Below are positions 49,282 to 60,115 of a DNA stretch of 64,000 bases, in pieces (positions within the stretch are counted from its first letter, which is position 1; every line of letters begins with the position of its first letter). This DNA comes from Sipunculus nudus (lineage: Eukaryota; Annelida; Sipuncula; Golfingiida; Sipunculidae). The notes under the pieces were generated by a model that had not been told where the DNA came from, made no database searches, and was given only the letters and a program-made list of their open reading frames with translations. Position numbers and translations under genes: made by a program. The stretch covers positions 22,045,867-22,109,866 of the forward strand of contig CM049308.1 of NCBI GenBank assembly GCA_026874595.1, read 5' to 3'.

Positions 49282-51354
49282 ATGGAGCTTAACAACAAAG
49301 ATGCTCAGCCTCCCAAGATGGCTTGTAACACAAGGATAAGTCTGCTTCATCTTGCCAATAGATTGCTCAAGGCACAAACGAGAATCCAAGGTGACAAGGG
49401 AAGCATCCTGCATCATAAAAGAAAAGCTCCCCCAGACCAAGAACAAAGTCCAAGTGATACTGGTAATGACAATGAGGAATTAGGCTCAGAAAGTCCTGGT
49501 GCTATTGGGAAAGTCAAGCGACGACTGTGGGATCATTGTGGGAAGAGTGCTAAATTGCCCAAAAGACCTGACACAAAGTCGGCAATAGGAGAGTGTCATT
49601 TGAATGGATTTAAGAGTGCTAGTTTGACTTCGATCCTGCAGACAACCAGTCAAGAATTGACAGATAATAATGGCCATCAAAGCAGTTGTCCTCCAGTCCT
49701 TTCAGTTGATGCCAATCAAAACCAAACCTCCAAACTCGCCAAAAGAACACCGCAAAATGTACGTAAATCCGAAAAGACAAAACAGAAAGCTACTTGGTCA
49801 GTGCCTGTAGATAATAATTCACTGCAGAACTTGGGTGGCAAGATTGCGAAGAAGTATCAGTGTTCTCATTGTAGCTATGAAACAGACAATCGGTCACATT
49901 TGCGTCGGCACGAAAACTGCAAGCATAATGATTACAAACCGTTTTATTGTTACTTGTGTTTCCAAGATTTTGCTCGCTCCGAGAAAGTGCGGGCTCATTT
50001 TCAAAAAGACCATAGTGGGGTGAGTTATGATCCAAATAAGGTTCGTAAAAACCCATCTCCTAGTTTTGCTGAGACTCCCAGAGAACCACCTCTTATATCT
50101 ATGATGGACACTGAACCAGCAAATAACCAAGAAAGCAGTTTACCTGCAAGTCCAACCCTCCTAAAAGAAACGCCAAGAAAGTCCGAATCACCAGATAGTG
50201 TACAAAGTGCTAATGCAGAAGGGTCACCTGGTGCATTTGGACTTAAACGGCACCATTGTCCAGAGTGTAACTATGCTGGCAAGGACAGCTGGCATCTTAA
50301 ACGCCACATATCGGAAGTGCATAAAGGAGAGAAGGAATTCAAATGCGCTAAATGTAGCTATGCCACAAGCCGTAAGCATCGTATTATTAGTCATATGAAA
50401 GGTCATGGGGAGTTGGTGTGTTTTTATTGTACATATCAAACAGAAGATGTGGACACATTTCAGGGTCATCTTAAAGTCTGTTCCAAACAGCGTAAACCAA
50501 AGAGATTTGTATGTGATTTTTGTGACAGGGCATTTCTGACGCAAAGGTCATTGATAAACCATATACAGAACACTCACCCTTCCATTGGTGAAACCATGGC
50601 CATTCCTTGTACTAACTGCGATTACACGAGCAGTGACCCGGACACCTTCAAACAGCACCTTAAGGAGTGCTCTAAACATCAAAAACCAAAGCGATATATT
50701 TGTGATTTTTGTGATAAAGGCTTTGACACTCATAAGGCATATATAACACACATGGAGGACACCCATGTTTGTTTACTTAGTGCCAGTATGATAAACAAAT
50801 GTAAGTATTGTTCCTTTACAACAGTAAACAAAGAAACCTTGAGGCAGCATGAACTAGGACATACCGAGGATAAACCTTTGATGAACAGATACACCACTGT
50901 GCCAGGCAGCAGTGTATTTGAATGTGCATATGACCATTGTTCATTCAATACACCCTGGAAATCGGAGTTGGAGAAACATATGAGCCAGTCCCATGGAGAC
51001 TGTGACAGCAAGGCGGACAGTCTGCCAGGTGATTCGTCCACAAGTAGCAGCACAACAGGTCAAGACACCCCAGGCCAAGCTTCTCCCAAAGATGACCCTG
51101 AAACAAAACCGGTCGAAGTGCAGACATTTTCCTGTTACAATGAAGGGTGTGATTTTCGAACCAAAGTCCTTGACGACCTTGAGGCTCACGGAGCAGTTTG
51201 TCAGTATATGATAGGAGAATGTGAGCAGGTCAATGACAGCTGCTCTAGTGATGAAAGTGAGACAGAGGACCATATATGTTCTGTTTGCGGTGATGTTTTT
51301 GAAAGCGTGCAAGAGCTAAATGACCATATAGCAGAGGAGCATAGTGCGGAGTAA
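49282..51354 (+). CDS. Poly-C2H2 zinc-finger protein, 690 aa, 12 fingers
   Basis: This is a single long coding exon. The open frame extends upstream to 49168, but TTCTCTTAG at 49260-49268 is a strong acceptor, so the start is the ATG at 49282 (G at -3 and G at +4). Fingers by first Cys and last ligand: 194-215, 223-244, 326-347, 355-375, 380-400 (C2HC), 411-432, 443-463 (C2HC), 474-495, 507-527, 548-571 (C-x4-C), 618-640 (C-x4-C, last ligand Cys) and 666-687. Fingers 5-6 and 7-8 are two copies of one two-finger unit joined by a CSKxxKPKR linker. The N-terminal 190 residues are basic, Ser-rich and disordered. There is no KRAB, SCAN or BTB domain. It is probably a nuclear DNA-binding factor; no ortholog is recognised. 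It is divergent from BAHD1. Confidence 0.9.
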   Translation: MELNNKDAQPPKMACNTRISLLHLANRLLKAQTRIQGDKGSILHHKRKAPPDQEQSPSDTGNDNEELGSESPGAIGKVKRRLWDHCGKSAKLPKRPDTKSAIGECHLNGFKSASLTSILQTTSQELTDNNGHQSSCPPVLSVDANQNQTSKLAKRTPQNVRKSEKTKQKATWSVPVDNNSLQNLGGKIAKKYQCSHCSYETDNRSHLRRHENCKHNDYKPFYCYLCFQDFARSEKVRAHFQKDHSGVSYDPNKVRKNPSPSFAETPREPPLISMMDTEPANNQESSLPASPTLLKETPRKSESPDSVQSANAEGSPGAFGLKRHHCPECNYAGKDSWHLKRHISEVHKGEKEFKCAKCSYATSRKHRIISHMKGHGELVCFYCTYQTEDVDTFQGHLKVCSKQRKPKRFVCDFCDRAFLTQRSLINHIQNTHPSIGETMAIPCTNCDYTSSDPDTFKQHLKECSKHQKPKRYICDFCDKGFDTHKAYITHMEDTHVCLLSASMINKCKYCSFTTVNKETLRQHELGHTEDKPLMNRYTTVPGSSVFECAYDHCSFNTPWKSELEKHMSQSHGDCDSKADSLPGDSSTSSSTTGQDTPGQASPKDDPETKPVEVQTFSCYNEGCDFRTKVLDDLEAHGAVCQYMIGECEQVNDSCSSDESETEDHICSVCGDVFESVQELNDHIAEEHSAE

Positions 51355-54300
51355 CCTTTCAACCTTTTTTATTATTTTGAGCACTTTGTAACACCATAAC
51401 TTCCACTTTATTCCATTTTATATGCATGTACTCAGATTGATTGTGACTGTATGTTTGATGAAGTGTTTTTGAAATAGTGATGTGAAGAACATAGAAGATG
51501 AAAAATTTAAGTTATGATTTTATATGCTTAATTGTAATCTCAAGATCATGGTTAATTTTGAAATTTTATGAGACAGGTGGATCCAGAGATATGACCGATC
51601 TCCTTTATTATACCTGACTTTTCTGTATTTTAAATCTTGGTTCGAACAACAGGTAGGGAAGGAAATACAGAATCGTAAAAAAAAAACCATTTTAACAGAA
51701 TTTTCCACAATGGAAATGATTGACTTTCTAATACTTATACATTTTTACATTTTGGCTGTACATGTGATCACTGGGATCATATTAACAGGGTGTCTTTCAA
51801 AGTCTACATAATTCAGAGCTTGGTAGTAAGTCTACCTGTGTGAGAAGATACCATGTATCTAATTTTCTAAATCACAGTGTAGGCAGTTATATTAAGATGT
51901 GCATTTTCATTGTTATTATTGTATATATCACAGGTAACATTGTAAGGAAAGCAAAGGATTAATACTAATTGTAAAATCTAACAGAAAAATACTCTACATT
52001 CAAGTTGCCATGCAAATCTTAGCCAATTAGAGGGATTGTCAACACTGTTTAATCAGTGGCTGCAGCAACTAAATGGCTATTTATGGCTCATGCCATTAGT
52101 CCTCTGCAGGGCAAGACATGATCATTTAAATTCAGGAGCCTTATTCCAACCAGTTCAAAAATTTGCTAATGTCAGTAGTATTTCAGGTTTGAGATAGCTT
52201 ATAGGCAAATCATGGTGGACTATTTTTAAGTCTATATTTCCTCAACTGTTGATTTGAAGGAAAACCAGTTCAATGAACAAATTGATGCAGTTTCTCACTT
52301 TTCAAAATTCTGAATTGAGTACCTGATAAGTGATATCTCGTAAGTTTACTGACATTGCTTATTAACAATCTTTTCACAAAACCGTTCCCTCAGTCATTGT
52401 TACTGTTAATAAAAGCACACTGTCCTGATGTTGACCAGAAAAAATGATGATACTTTATAATTTTGCATTTTATCAGGATTTAGAAAATCTTCATTTAGGT
52501 CAAAGATTAGAAAACATCTTGTGAAGGAAGAGAGAAAGGTGTGTGTGTGTGACTTGCAGTTCATGGGTATTATGTTGTTTTTTACATTCTTATTACTAAC
52601 CTACAAATGTAATTTTTACCTGTATATATTGTTAAGTCTTCCGTGAATTGTTACCCTCATAGATTTTCACTCGCATACAAGTATTGAATTCACCTAACCA
52701 TAAACTCTATGTGACATTGATTGCATATTCATTCAATGAATAATCATGACCAGAGCAGTTGCGAACAAATAATCAAGTTACCATTGGTAGTGTAAACATT
52801 TCAGACACCTAAACAGTGCAAAATTTGCATAATTTGGGAGAATCAAACAGAACACAAGGTCTGTACCTGTACCCCTGTCCACAAGTTTTTTTCAGGATAT
52901 TTTTTTACAAAGGAGATGGTATAAAATGTTCTGGGCCAAAGGTTGCAGGAGCTATTCTGCCGACTCCCAAGGGAATAATAATGTCATACCTTGCAGTGAA
53001 TTGATATGAGACAAATTATCCAAGACATGGCAAAATTGACTGATTTATATTTGGAACAGAGATATTGCAGTTCCAGCTGATGATGTCAGTCAGTGCAACA
53101 TTGTGCGCAACCGACCTTTGTGACATCTTTGTGACATCACAATTGTCTTATAAACAGTTTGCGCAACCATAGGCATGGAAAACCTGTGGAGCATTTTTGG
53201 GGCTCATGAGCATAATTAGGTCAAAGGGGCGGAGCATAAGGGCTGTGGTGGTTAGGTTAATTATATACTTTCACTTCTCATTCATCACCGCTCAGATTAT
53301 TAGCATGACACCTGTATGACACAAATGTTGTCAGGATGTGACACTATTTGGCAGATCTGTTTTAGTTTAACAGTGCTTTCATACTTATTTTTTATGCACT
53401 AATTGTCTAGTGTTTTTAAACATATATTATATACCCGTATGTTACATTCATAACCAACCACTTATGTGTGATCTTGTGTTGTGGGTCCATCTAGCATTTC
53501 AACATCTGATCTGTTATTCACTTATTATACTGCAGTCTTCCAGTTCTGCAGATCAAAACCTTGAAAATTCACCACCATTTCATTGAAATAAAATCATTAC
53601 AAATTGAATGTTTCTGTTTAAATTTTAACTCTGTTTTATCAGTTGATATCTGAAATATCAGTGCTTTTCAACCAACTTTTTTTTTTAGTTTCCCACCTTT
53701 TTTTTTTTCGAAATACAGTTTGCAGAAATTTGGTCAATGTAAGCTCTTTTAAGGAGACACTTGGTATAGACTTAGAATTAAGGATTAGGACAAGCATTAG
53801 GCTGCTTGTTATACTTAGGTGTCCGATAGATTTTATATTAGATCATTAAATATCTTTAATTGATTTCTAAAATAGAATTGGTTGTTCATCTTTAAATGTT
53901 TGAATGACTGTTATATATGTTTTATAGTTTGCTACCTATTTTAATTATCTTAATTAATATTCACAATTCATATTTTCACAAAGTTTAATTATTCTGCAAT
54001 TTTTGCAACATAAATACCTTTTGTCAGATATGACATGGGGTTTATAGCAATTGCACTAGAGTTATTATATTTTCAACGTATACATACACAGCCTCTCATG
54101 TTATGTCCAATATAGGTCCACAGGCTATGTTTGTAATTAGTTTTACATTTTTATTTCAATATTATGGTAATATATTCTCCTTTGTCATATTTTCCACCTT
54201 AGAATTAGATACATTTATTAATAGACTGAAGTGCGTGCCTGTGATTGTATCATAGTCCACAGATGTGAGCTGATATCTTTGTTATTGTTAAATTTATTAA

Positions 54301-54610
54301 AATTTCACGCAGGGTATCTTGTTGTTAACCTTGTACACTGTCACAGGTGTTTTGAAGTAAATGTTTGTATTTTTTAATTAATTAGTGATAATTAAAGGTG
54401 ATATGGAGCATGCAATAGGACAGTGAAGGTTTGTTTTTCACATTTTGTTGAATTTCTTTCAGATTGAAGCATCAAATTCATTTAGAAAAGATGATTTATA
54501 AGACAGGGATTCATTCTCTGAGCAGTCAAGGTTTTAGTGTAAATGAAAATTGCTGTTAGATTGAATCAGGGTACCCAAATCTTCAGCCAACTAGTGTTGT
54601 TTGATTTTTT
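51355..54610. other. Downstream of the zinc-finger gene; no further gene seen
   Basis: AT-rich, probably including the 3' UTR of the zinc-finger gene. No open frame has protein-like composition. Candidate poly(A) signals are at 52408 and 53587. Confidence 0.55.
52408..52413 (+). terminator. Candidate polyadenylation signal of the zinc-finger gene
   Basis: This is the first AATAAA after the stop (about 1.05 kb downstream), followed by a moderately GT-rich stretch. A second AATAAA lies at 53587-53592. The choice cannot be made from sequence alone. Confidence 0.3.
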
Positions 54611-55670
54611 TAGCGAACCTGTGAGCTTATGCGATGGTGTGGCGGCGTCCGTTGGCCGTCGTCCGGCGTCCGTCATCTGTTCGTTAACCCTTACTATCTT
54701 GAAAATGGCAAGAGGTAGCATCATGAAATTTTATGCAAAAAAATAGTCATCTAAAAAACTATATTGGATTTTGCTTATTTTTTGGCTAACTGCATTTTCT
54801 TAGATTTTATAGGGAAAAAGCTAAAAAAGCTTTAAAAATCTTCTTCTCCGAAACTGTTCAGCTAAATTGTCCAATATTTCACAGAAATGATTCCTGGAAT
54901 AATCTTTCTCAAGTTTGTTCGAATGGTTTAAGTTCGGTGATTTTTGGCCGAGTTACAGGAAGTTGAACTTAGTCATGTGTCCATAAAAGCATACTAAAAT
55001 TACAATCTCAGAAACGGCTTGAGCTATCATCACCAAATTTTATGCCAATGTTGTTCACATGAGACATATCTGAAATTGAGGTATTGGTGGTGCCACCTGC
55101 ATCGGGTTTTTTTTGTACGGGGGTCATCAGTGCCCATATCATACTGACGGCTACAAAAAACTTCTTCTCTAAAACCATATGGCCAAATAGTTTAATATCG
55201 AACAGAGATGATCATAGGGTAGTGCTTTCTGAAGTTTGTTCAAATGGTCTCAGTTCAGCAACTTTTGGCTGAGTTATGGGAAGCTGAATTTAGTCATATG
55301 CTGTAACAGCCCATTTTAGCTCAGTGGCTACAAAGATCTTCTCCTCAAAAACCACAGGGCCAAATACTTAAATCTCACACATTAATTATCCTTAGATGTT
55401 GATAATTCAAATTTGTTCAAATGGTTTTGGTTCAGTGATTTTTGGCTGAGTTATGGGAAGCTTAACTTAGCCATTTTGCTGTATTTTCTTATATGAGTTA
55501 TAAACCTGTAAACATTTTTTTGACCGACCTTACTGAGGCCAATTTATTTAATATTTTACAAGTATAATCCCCTGAATAATTCTTATAATAATTGTCTTTT
55601 ATGGTTTCAAAGAATGAATTTTGGCTGAATTATAAAGATTCAATTGAGTCATTTTACCATATATATTAGC
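54611..55670 (+). mobile_element. Helentron-like element, partial copy B' (5' part only)
   Basis: It begins TTTTTTAGCGAACCTGTGAGCT and runs through units that each contain AAATTTTATGCCAATG and GGTGGTGCCACCTGC-like cores. It lacks the CAAGGCCT palindrome end; its similarity fades near 55670. Confidence 0.65.
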
Positions 55671-56002
55671 TGTGTGAAGCAGATACATCTAGACTGGCAC
55701 CAGTTTATCAGCATTTATTACATCATGCCTCTAGACATTTAGGTTTCAGGTTATCTATGGTTAATATTGACAAGAATGTTTTTTAAAAGCTTGTAAAAAA
55801 TGTAGATTTATGATTTTTAGATATTCCTCATGCCAGGCAATGTTTACAATCACAGGTATACAGCTCTCTGTGGGTATATAAAGACGGCTGTACATAGATT
55901 ATAAATAATTTGTATCCATAGTCAAATTAATTCAAGATTTTGCCATCCGTGAGATGTATCTGTATTACAATTTTGCATTCAATATGCATCTGTATTAATT
56001 TT

Positions 56003-58343
56003 TAGTGAACCTGTGAGCTAATGCGATGGTGTGGCGGCGTTTGTCTTCTGTACGTTAACCCATACTATTTTGAAAATGATTGGAGCTAGCATCATGAAAT
56101 TTAATGCAAAATATTAGCCATCTGAAAAGTTTCTTAAATTTTATAGAGAAAAAGCTAAAACTTTAAAAATCTTCTCCTCTGAAACACTCAAGCAAAATTG
56201 TTCAATATTTCACAGACATAAATTTTTATACCATCTCCCTCAATTTTGTTCCAATGGTTCAAGTTTGGTGAATTTTGGCCGAGTTACAGGAAGTTGAACT
56301 TGGTCATCTGTCCAAAAAAGCATACTAAAATGACAGTCTCAGAAACGGCCAGAGCTATCATCACCAAATTTTTTGCCAGTGTTGGTCACATGAGTCATAT
56401 ATGAAATTCAGGTATTAGTGGCGCCACCTGAATTGACCTTTTTTTGTACAGGGGTCATTGGTCATCTGTACATTAATCCATAATTTCTCAGGAATAGCAG
56501 GAGCTACCATTCCCAGATTTTATGCAATAATCTGTCACATATCAAATTTTGTGGGATTCAGCTTTTTTTTTTGCTATCTGCATTTACTTAGATTTTATAG
56601 GGAAAAAGCTGAAAAACTTTTAAAAGTCTTCTTCTTGTAGACGGTCCAGCCAAATTGTTCAATATTTTACATAAATGATCCCAGAGGCAAGCCCTCTCAA
56701 GTTTGTACACAAATTTGAACTGTCATTTGGCCAAGTAATCATACTGACATAGTACTCTCAGAAATGACAGAAGCTAGCATTACCAGGTATTGTGCAAATG
56801 GTGGTCACATGACTCATATTTGAAGTTGCAGATTTTGTGGTGCCACCTACATTGACCTGTTTTTTATGGGCAAAAAAACTCATAATTGTAGCCTCTTTCA
56901 GCTTAATGATGAAACTGTCAAGTTGAATTGTTCAATTTTTCAAAAGAATTATACTAGGACATGGTTCTTTCAATCATATCAGAATATACTGAGTTTGTTG
57001 ATTTTTGGTTGAGTTGTGAAAAGCTTAAGTTGGTCTTATGGCCATTATTATGTCTTTTTCAAACTGAGGACTGCAATAGTGTTCTTCTACAAGATTATTA
57101 TTTCAATTATATCTTCTGTAACATTGCATAAAAATTATTCTTAGGTGGCCTTTGTTCAAGTTAACTAGAATGATTTTTGGCAGAACTATTGGACCTTTAA
57201 CAATGAAAGTATTGCATCTTTTATTATTCTAGATATTTTGATAAAAAGTCCATCAATATGTCGCCTTGAAAACAAAAATTTTAGCCAAAGTCTTTCAGTA
57301 TGTGTAAACAGATATACCAACAGGCCAAGATTGAATCGGTATCTTTAAAAAGGTTGAGAAACTGCCAACTGTTTCAGATTTGGGAACAGATCAAGAGTTC
57401 ATTCAGTGCAGCCAGATATAGGTCAAGAGTTCAGTCAGTGCAGCCAAGCACATGGCATGTGATCACCTCATGGGTTACATATGAACACCTCATGGGCACC
57501 ATGTGATCACTTCATGGGTGTCATGCCCCTCAGGGCAGGGCCCCTGCACGAGCTTATGCAATGGTGTGACTACTATTTCAGATTTGGCAACAGGCTATAG
57601 GTCAGTCTGGATCTATTTATAGCTTTGGCAGACTGCCAACTGTATCAGATTAGGCGACAGGTCAAGAGTTTACTCAGTGCAGCCAGGTATGGGTCAGGAG
57701 TTTACTCAGTGCGGTAGCTGCATTCTATTTATAGCTTTGGCAGACTGCCAACTGTGTCAGATTATGCAACAGGTCAAGAGTTCACTCAGTGCAGCCAGGT
57801 ACAGGTCAAAAATTCACTCAGTCTAGCTAGGTGCAGGTCATGAGTTCACTCAGTGCAGTAGCCTGAGCAAGCAATTTGTCACAGTTCACTCGGGGCAACA
57901 GCCTTTCTCACCTAAGCCTGGTCAGCCCCATGCATCAGACTCAAGGTAAGTTTGATGTATTGGCCTAATATTTTGACCTGTCTATGTGTCTTTGATGGCT
58001 TTCTCGCTCACAAGACAGGTGTCGCCACCTACCATGACTTTTGCACAGTGTGTGTCGCTGCAATTTTCTCAGGAGGGGTTTGATATATCAGTCTGAAATT
58101 GGGCATATGTATATATCTCTGATAGCTTCGTTGTATACAAGACTGGTGATGCCAGCTACAATCTTTTTAGTGCTGTGTGCACCCATGCCAGAATTTCAGC
58201 AGTGATGTTTGTGTAATTGTTTCTTATTCAAAATGTTTAATACTTGCATTGTTCATATACATGAAAAGTAATGGTCCAGCATTGAAGCATTGTACATTGT
58301 GTATTTCCCAATGCACAGGTTCGCATTAGGCCTGTAGGCCTTG
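56003..58343 (+). mobile_element. Helentron-like non-autonomous element, full copy B
   Basis: The start TAGTGAACCTGTGAGC is preceded by a T-tract. The end has GCACAGGTTCGC (inverted copy of the 5' repeat), then TTAGGCCTGTAGGCCTTG, then T5. The interior matches copy A in reverse, including the tandem GGTCAAGAGTTCACTCAGTG units (57660-57860) and the GATCAC/CTCATGGG segment (57450-57530). It has no transposase. Confidence 0.75.
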
Positions 58344-58953
58344 TTTTTCAAGAAAATCTCACTTTCCAATAGATCTGAATAAGATCTGTGTGATTATGGA
58401 GACTATGAAATAATTAAAGCCTAAGTCTCAAGTAAGAATGCAAAAACACCAATAACACTTGAATCCTCTGGATTTTGTTTCAGAATATCCTTTGGAATAT
58501 TTGGGATCATTGAGTGTACAAAGCATTACTGTAGCTATTCTGCTTTTTTTCAGCTCAATGATAAAATGCCAGGAATATTTTGTAGAATTCAGGATAATTC
58601 TTATTTTCCTGAATACAGTAAAATCATGTTTTTTCACCATTTACAGTTGAATCATTGTTCGTTCTCAAATACTTCCTGATTTGGCACTCCAGGCATGCAT
58701 TTTTGAATGTTGCTTATTGGAAAAATACTTTGTTTTTTAGGCCACGTGCCATGGGGAGATTACTCAGTACTATAAGCAAACTTGTTAAACTGGTTAAAGC
58801 CTTATACCCGTGTTAACACATTGAATATTTTTGAACTGATAAATGTATGCACATTGCTCAAAACATAAAGTCATATTGTTTTTGAGAGGGGTAAATGTAA
58901 TGTTAAGAAATGGAAATGTTTAATATATATATATTTATATATATATATATATA

Positions 58954-59131
58954 CAGTGAAACCTCGTTGTGTTTAAGTCGAAGGGACCCTAAAGACTTTG
59001 ATACATCCGAGGTTCGACACAAGCGGGTTTTATTTGGTTATGATTTAACTAGAGTTGTCCGGAATATCGAGTCTGTAACTTCGACATAAGCGAGGTATTC
59101 GACTTAAGCGAGTTCGACACAGGTTTCACTG
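58954..59131. mobile_element. MITE with TIR CAGTGAAACCT inside a (TA)n tract
   Basis: The left end CAGTGAAACCTCG and the right end ACAGGTTTCACTG are 178 bp apart, and TA repeats lie on both sides. The interior has repeated GACTTAAGCGAG and CGACATAAGCGAG segments. Confidence 0.85.
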
Positions 59132-59133
59132 TA

Positions 59134-59138
<5 letters not shown>

Positions 59139-59197
<59 letters not shown>
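59139..59197. repeat. (TA)n microsatellite
   Basis: A long pure TA run directly right of the MITE; a shorter one lies to its left (58922-58952). Confidence 0.95.
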
Positions 59198-59199
<2 letters not shown>

Positions 59200-59325
59200 G
59201 TATACCTTTGTAGCTTTGTGTCCTATAACCAGGACTATTATACCTCACAAATAGTACCAATGCCATAGTATTAAATATATGTAATTTGTATTATTCTCTC
59301 CTCATGGTTCTTTTAATATAGCCTA

Positions 59326-60115
59326 TTCCACTACCCCTGACCAAATTTTTTTTTTATAGATTTTTTGTTGTTGTCAGGCAAATGAGACTCAAATCCTTTG
59401 CACCAAGGGCAGGAATGGGAAAATGCATAAGATACTTTTGTGAACATTATGATATACCTCGTTATTATTCTGTCAATATTTTAAAAGGTGATTTGGGAAC
59501 CTACCAATGTTTAAACAGCATTTTACTGATAGTGGCATGAAATGGAATGGGCACTGAACAGTGATGATCACATGATGATAATAGCACATCATGTAGCCAC
59601 AACAGTGGATGTTTGCAATCACCAAGTGGCAACTGAAAGCCTTCCCTCATACTCACAACTGAGCGATAATGGGGAATTGGTTATGGGATGTATGCCCTTG
59701 GAAATTAGGTCAAGGTTAGAAATAAGTAAGGGGTGCAAATTTGGGCTCATATCTTATGTCCACAGGTCAATTTTGAAAATCAGGCATGTTTGAGATATGG
59801 CACAAACAGAGGGAGAAAGAAGGAGAAAAAAATTTATGATCAATGGTTTTGGACTCTAGGGGACATAGGAAAGCCCACCCCAAAAAATTGGATCTAATTA
59901 TTAATATAGACACAAACTCATCTATCCTTATAAGCCTGACCTCCCTGTCATCTGAATAATATATGTTTCATTAGCAGGTAAGAAAATACAGGTACTGAAA
60001 ATAACACATTTGCCCAATTTCTTTCCATGGTGCAAGTTTTGTTTGCCAAGTCTTCCTCACCTAAAAAAATGAGGGGAAAAAAACTGGTGGATAGGTGTTG
60101 TGGAAAGAACTATAT
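59326..60115. mobile_element. Possible element with long imperfect TIRs
   Basis: TTCCACTACCCCTGACCAAA at the left is inverted relative to the right end (CTGGTGGATAGGTGTTGTGGAA). The subterminal regions pair over about 90 bp (GGCAAATGAGACTC against TTGTTTGCCAAGTC). A related single end lies at about 45290-45395. Confidence 0.4.
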
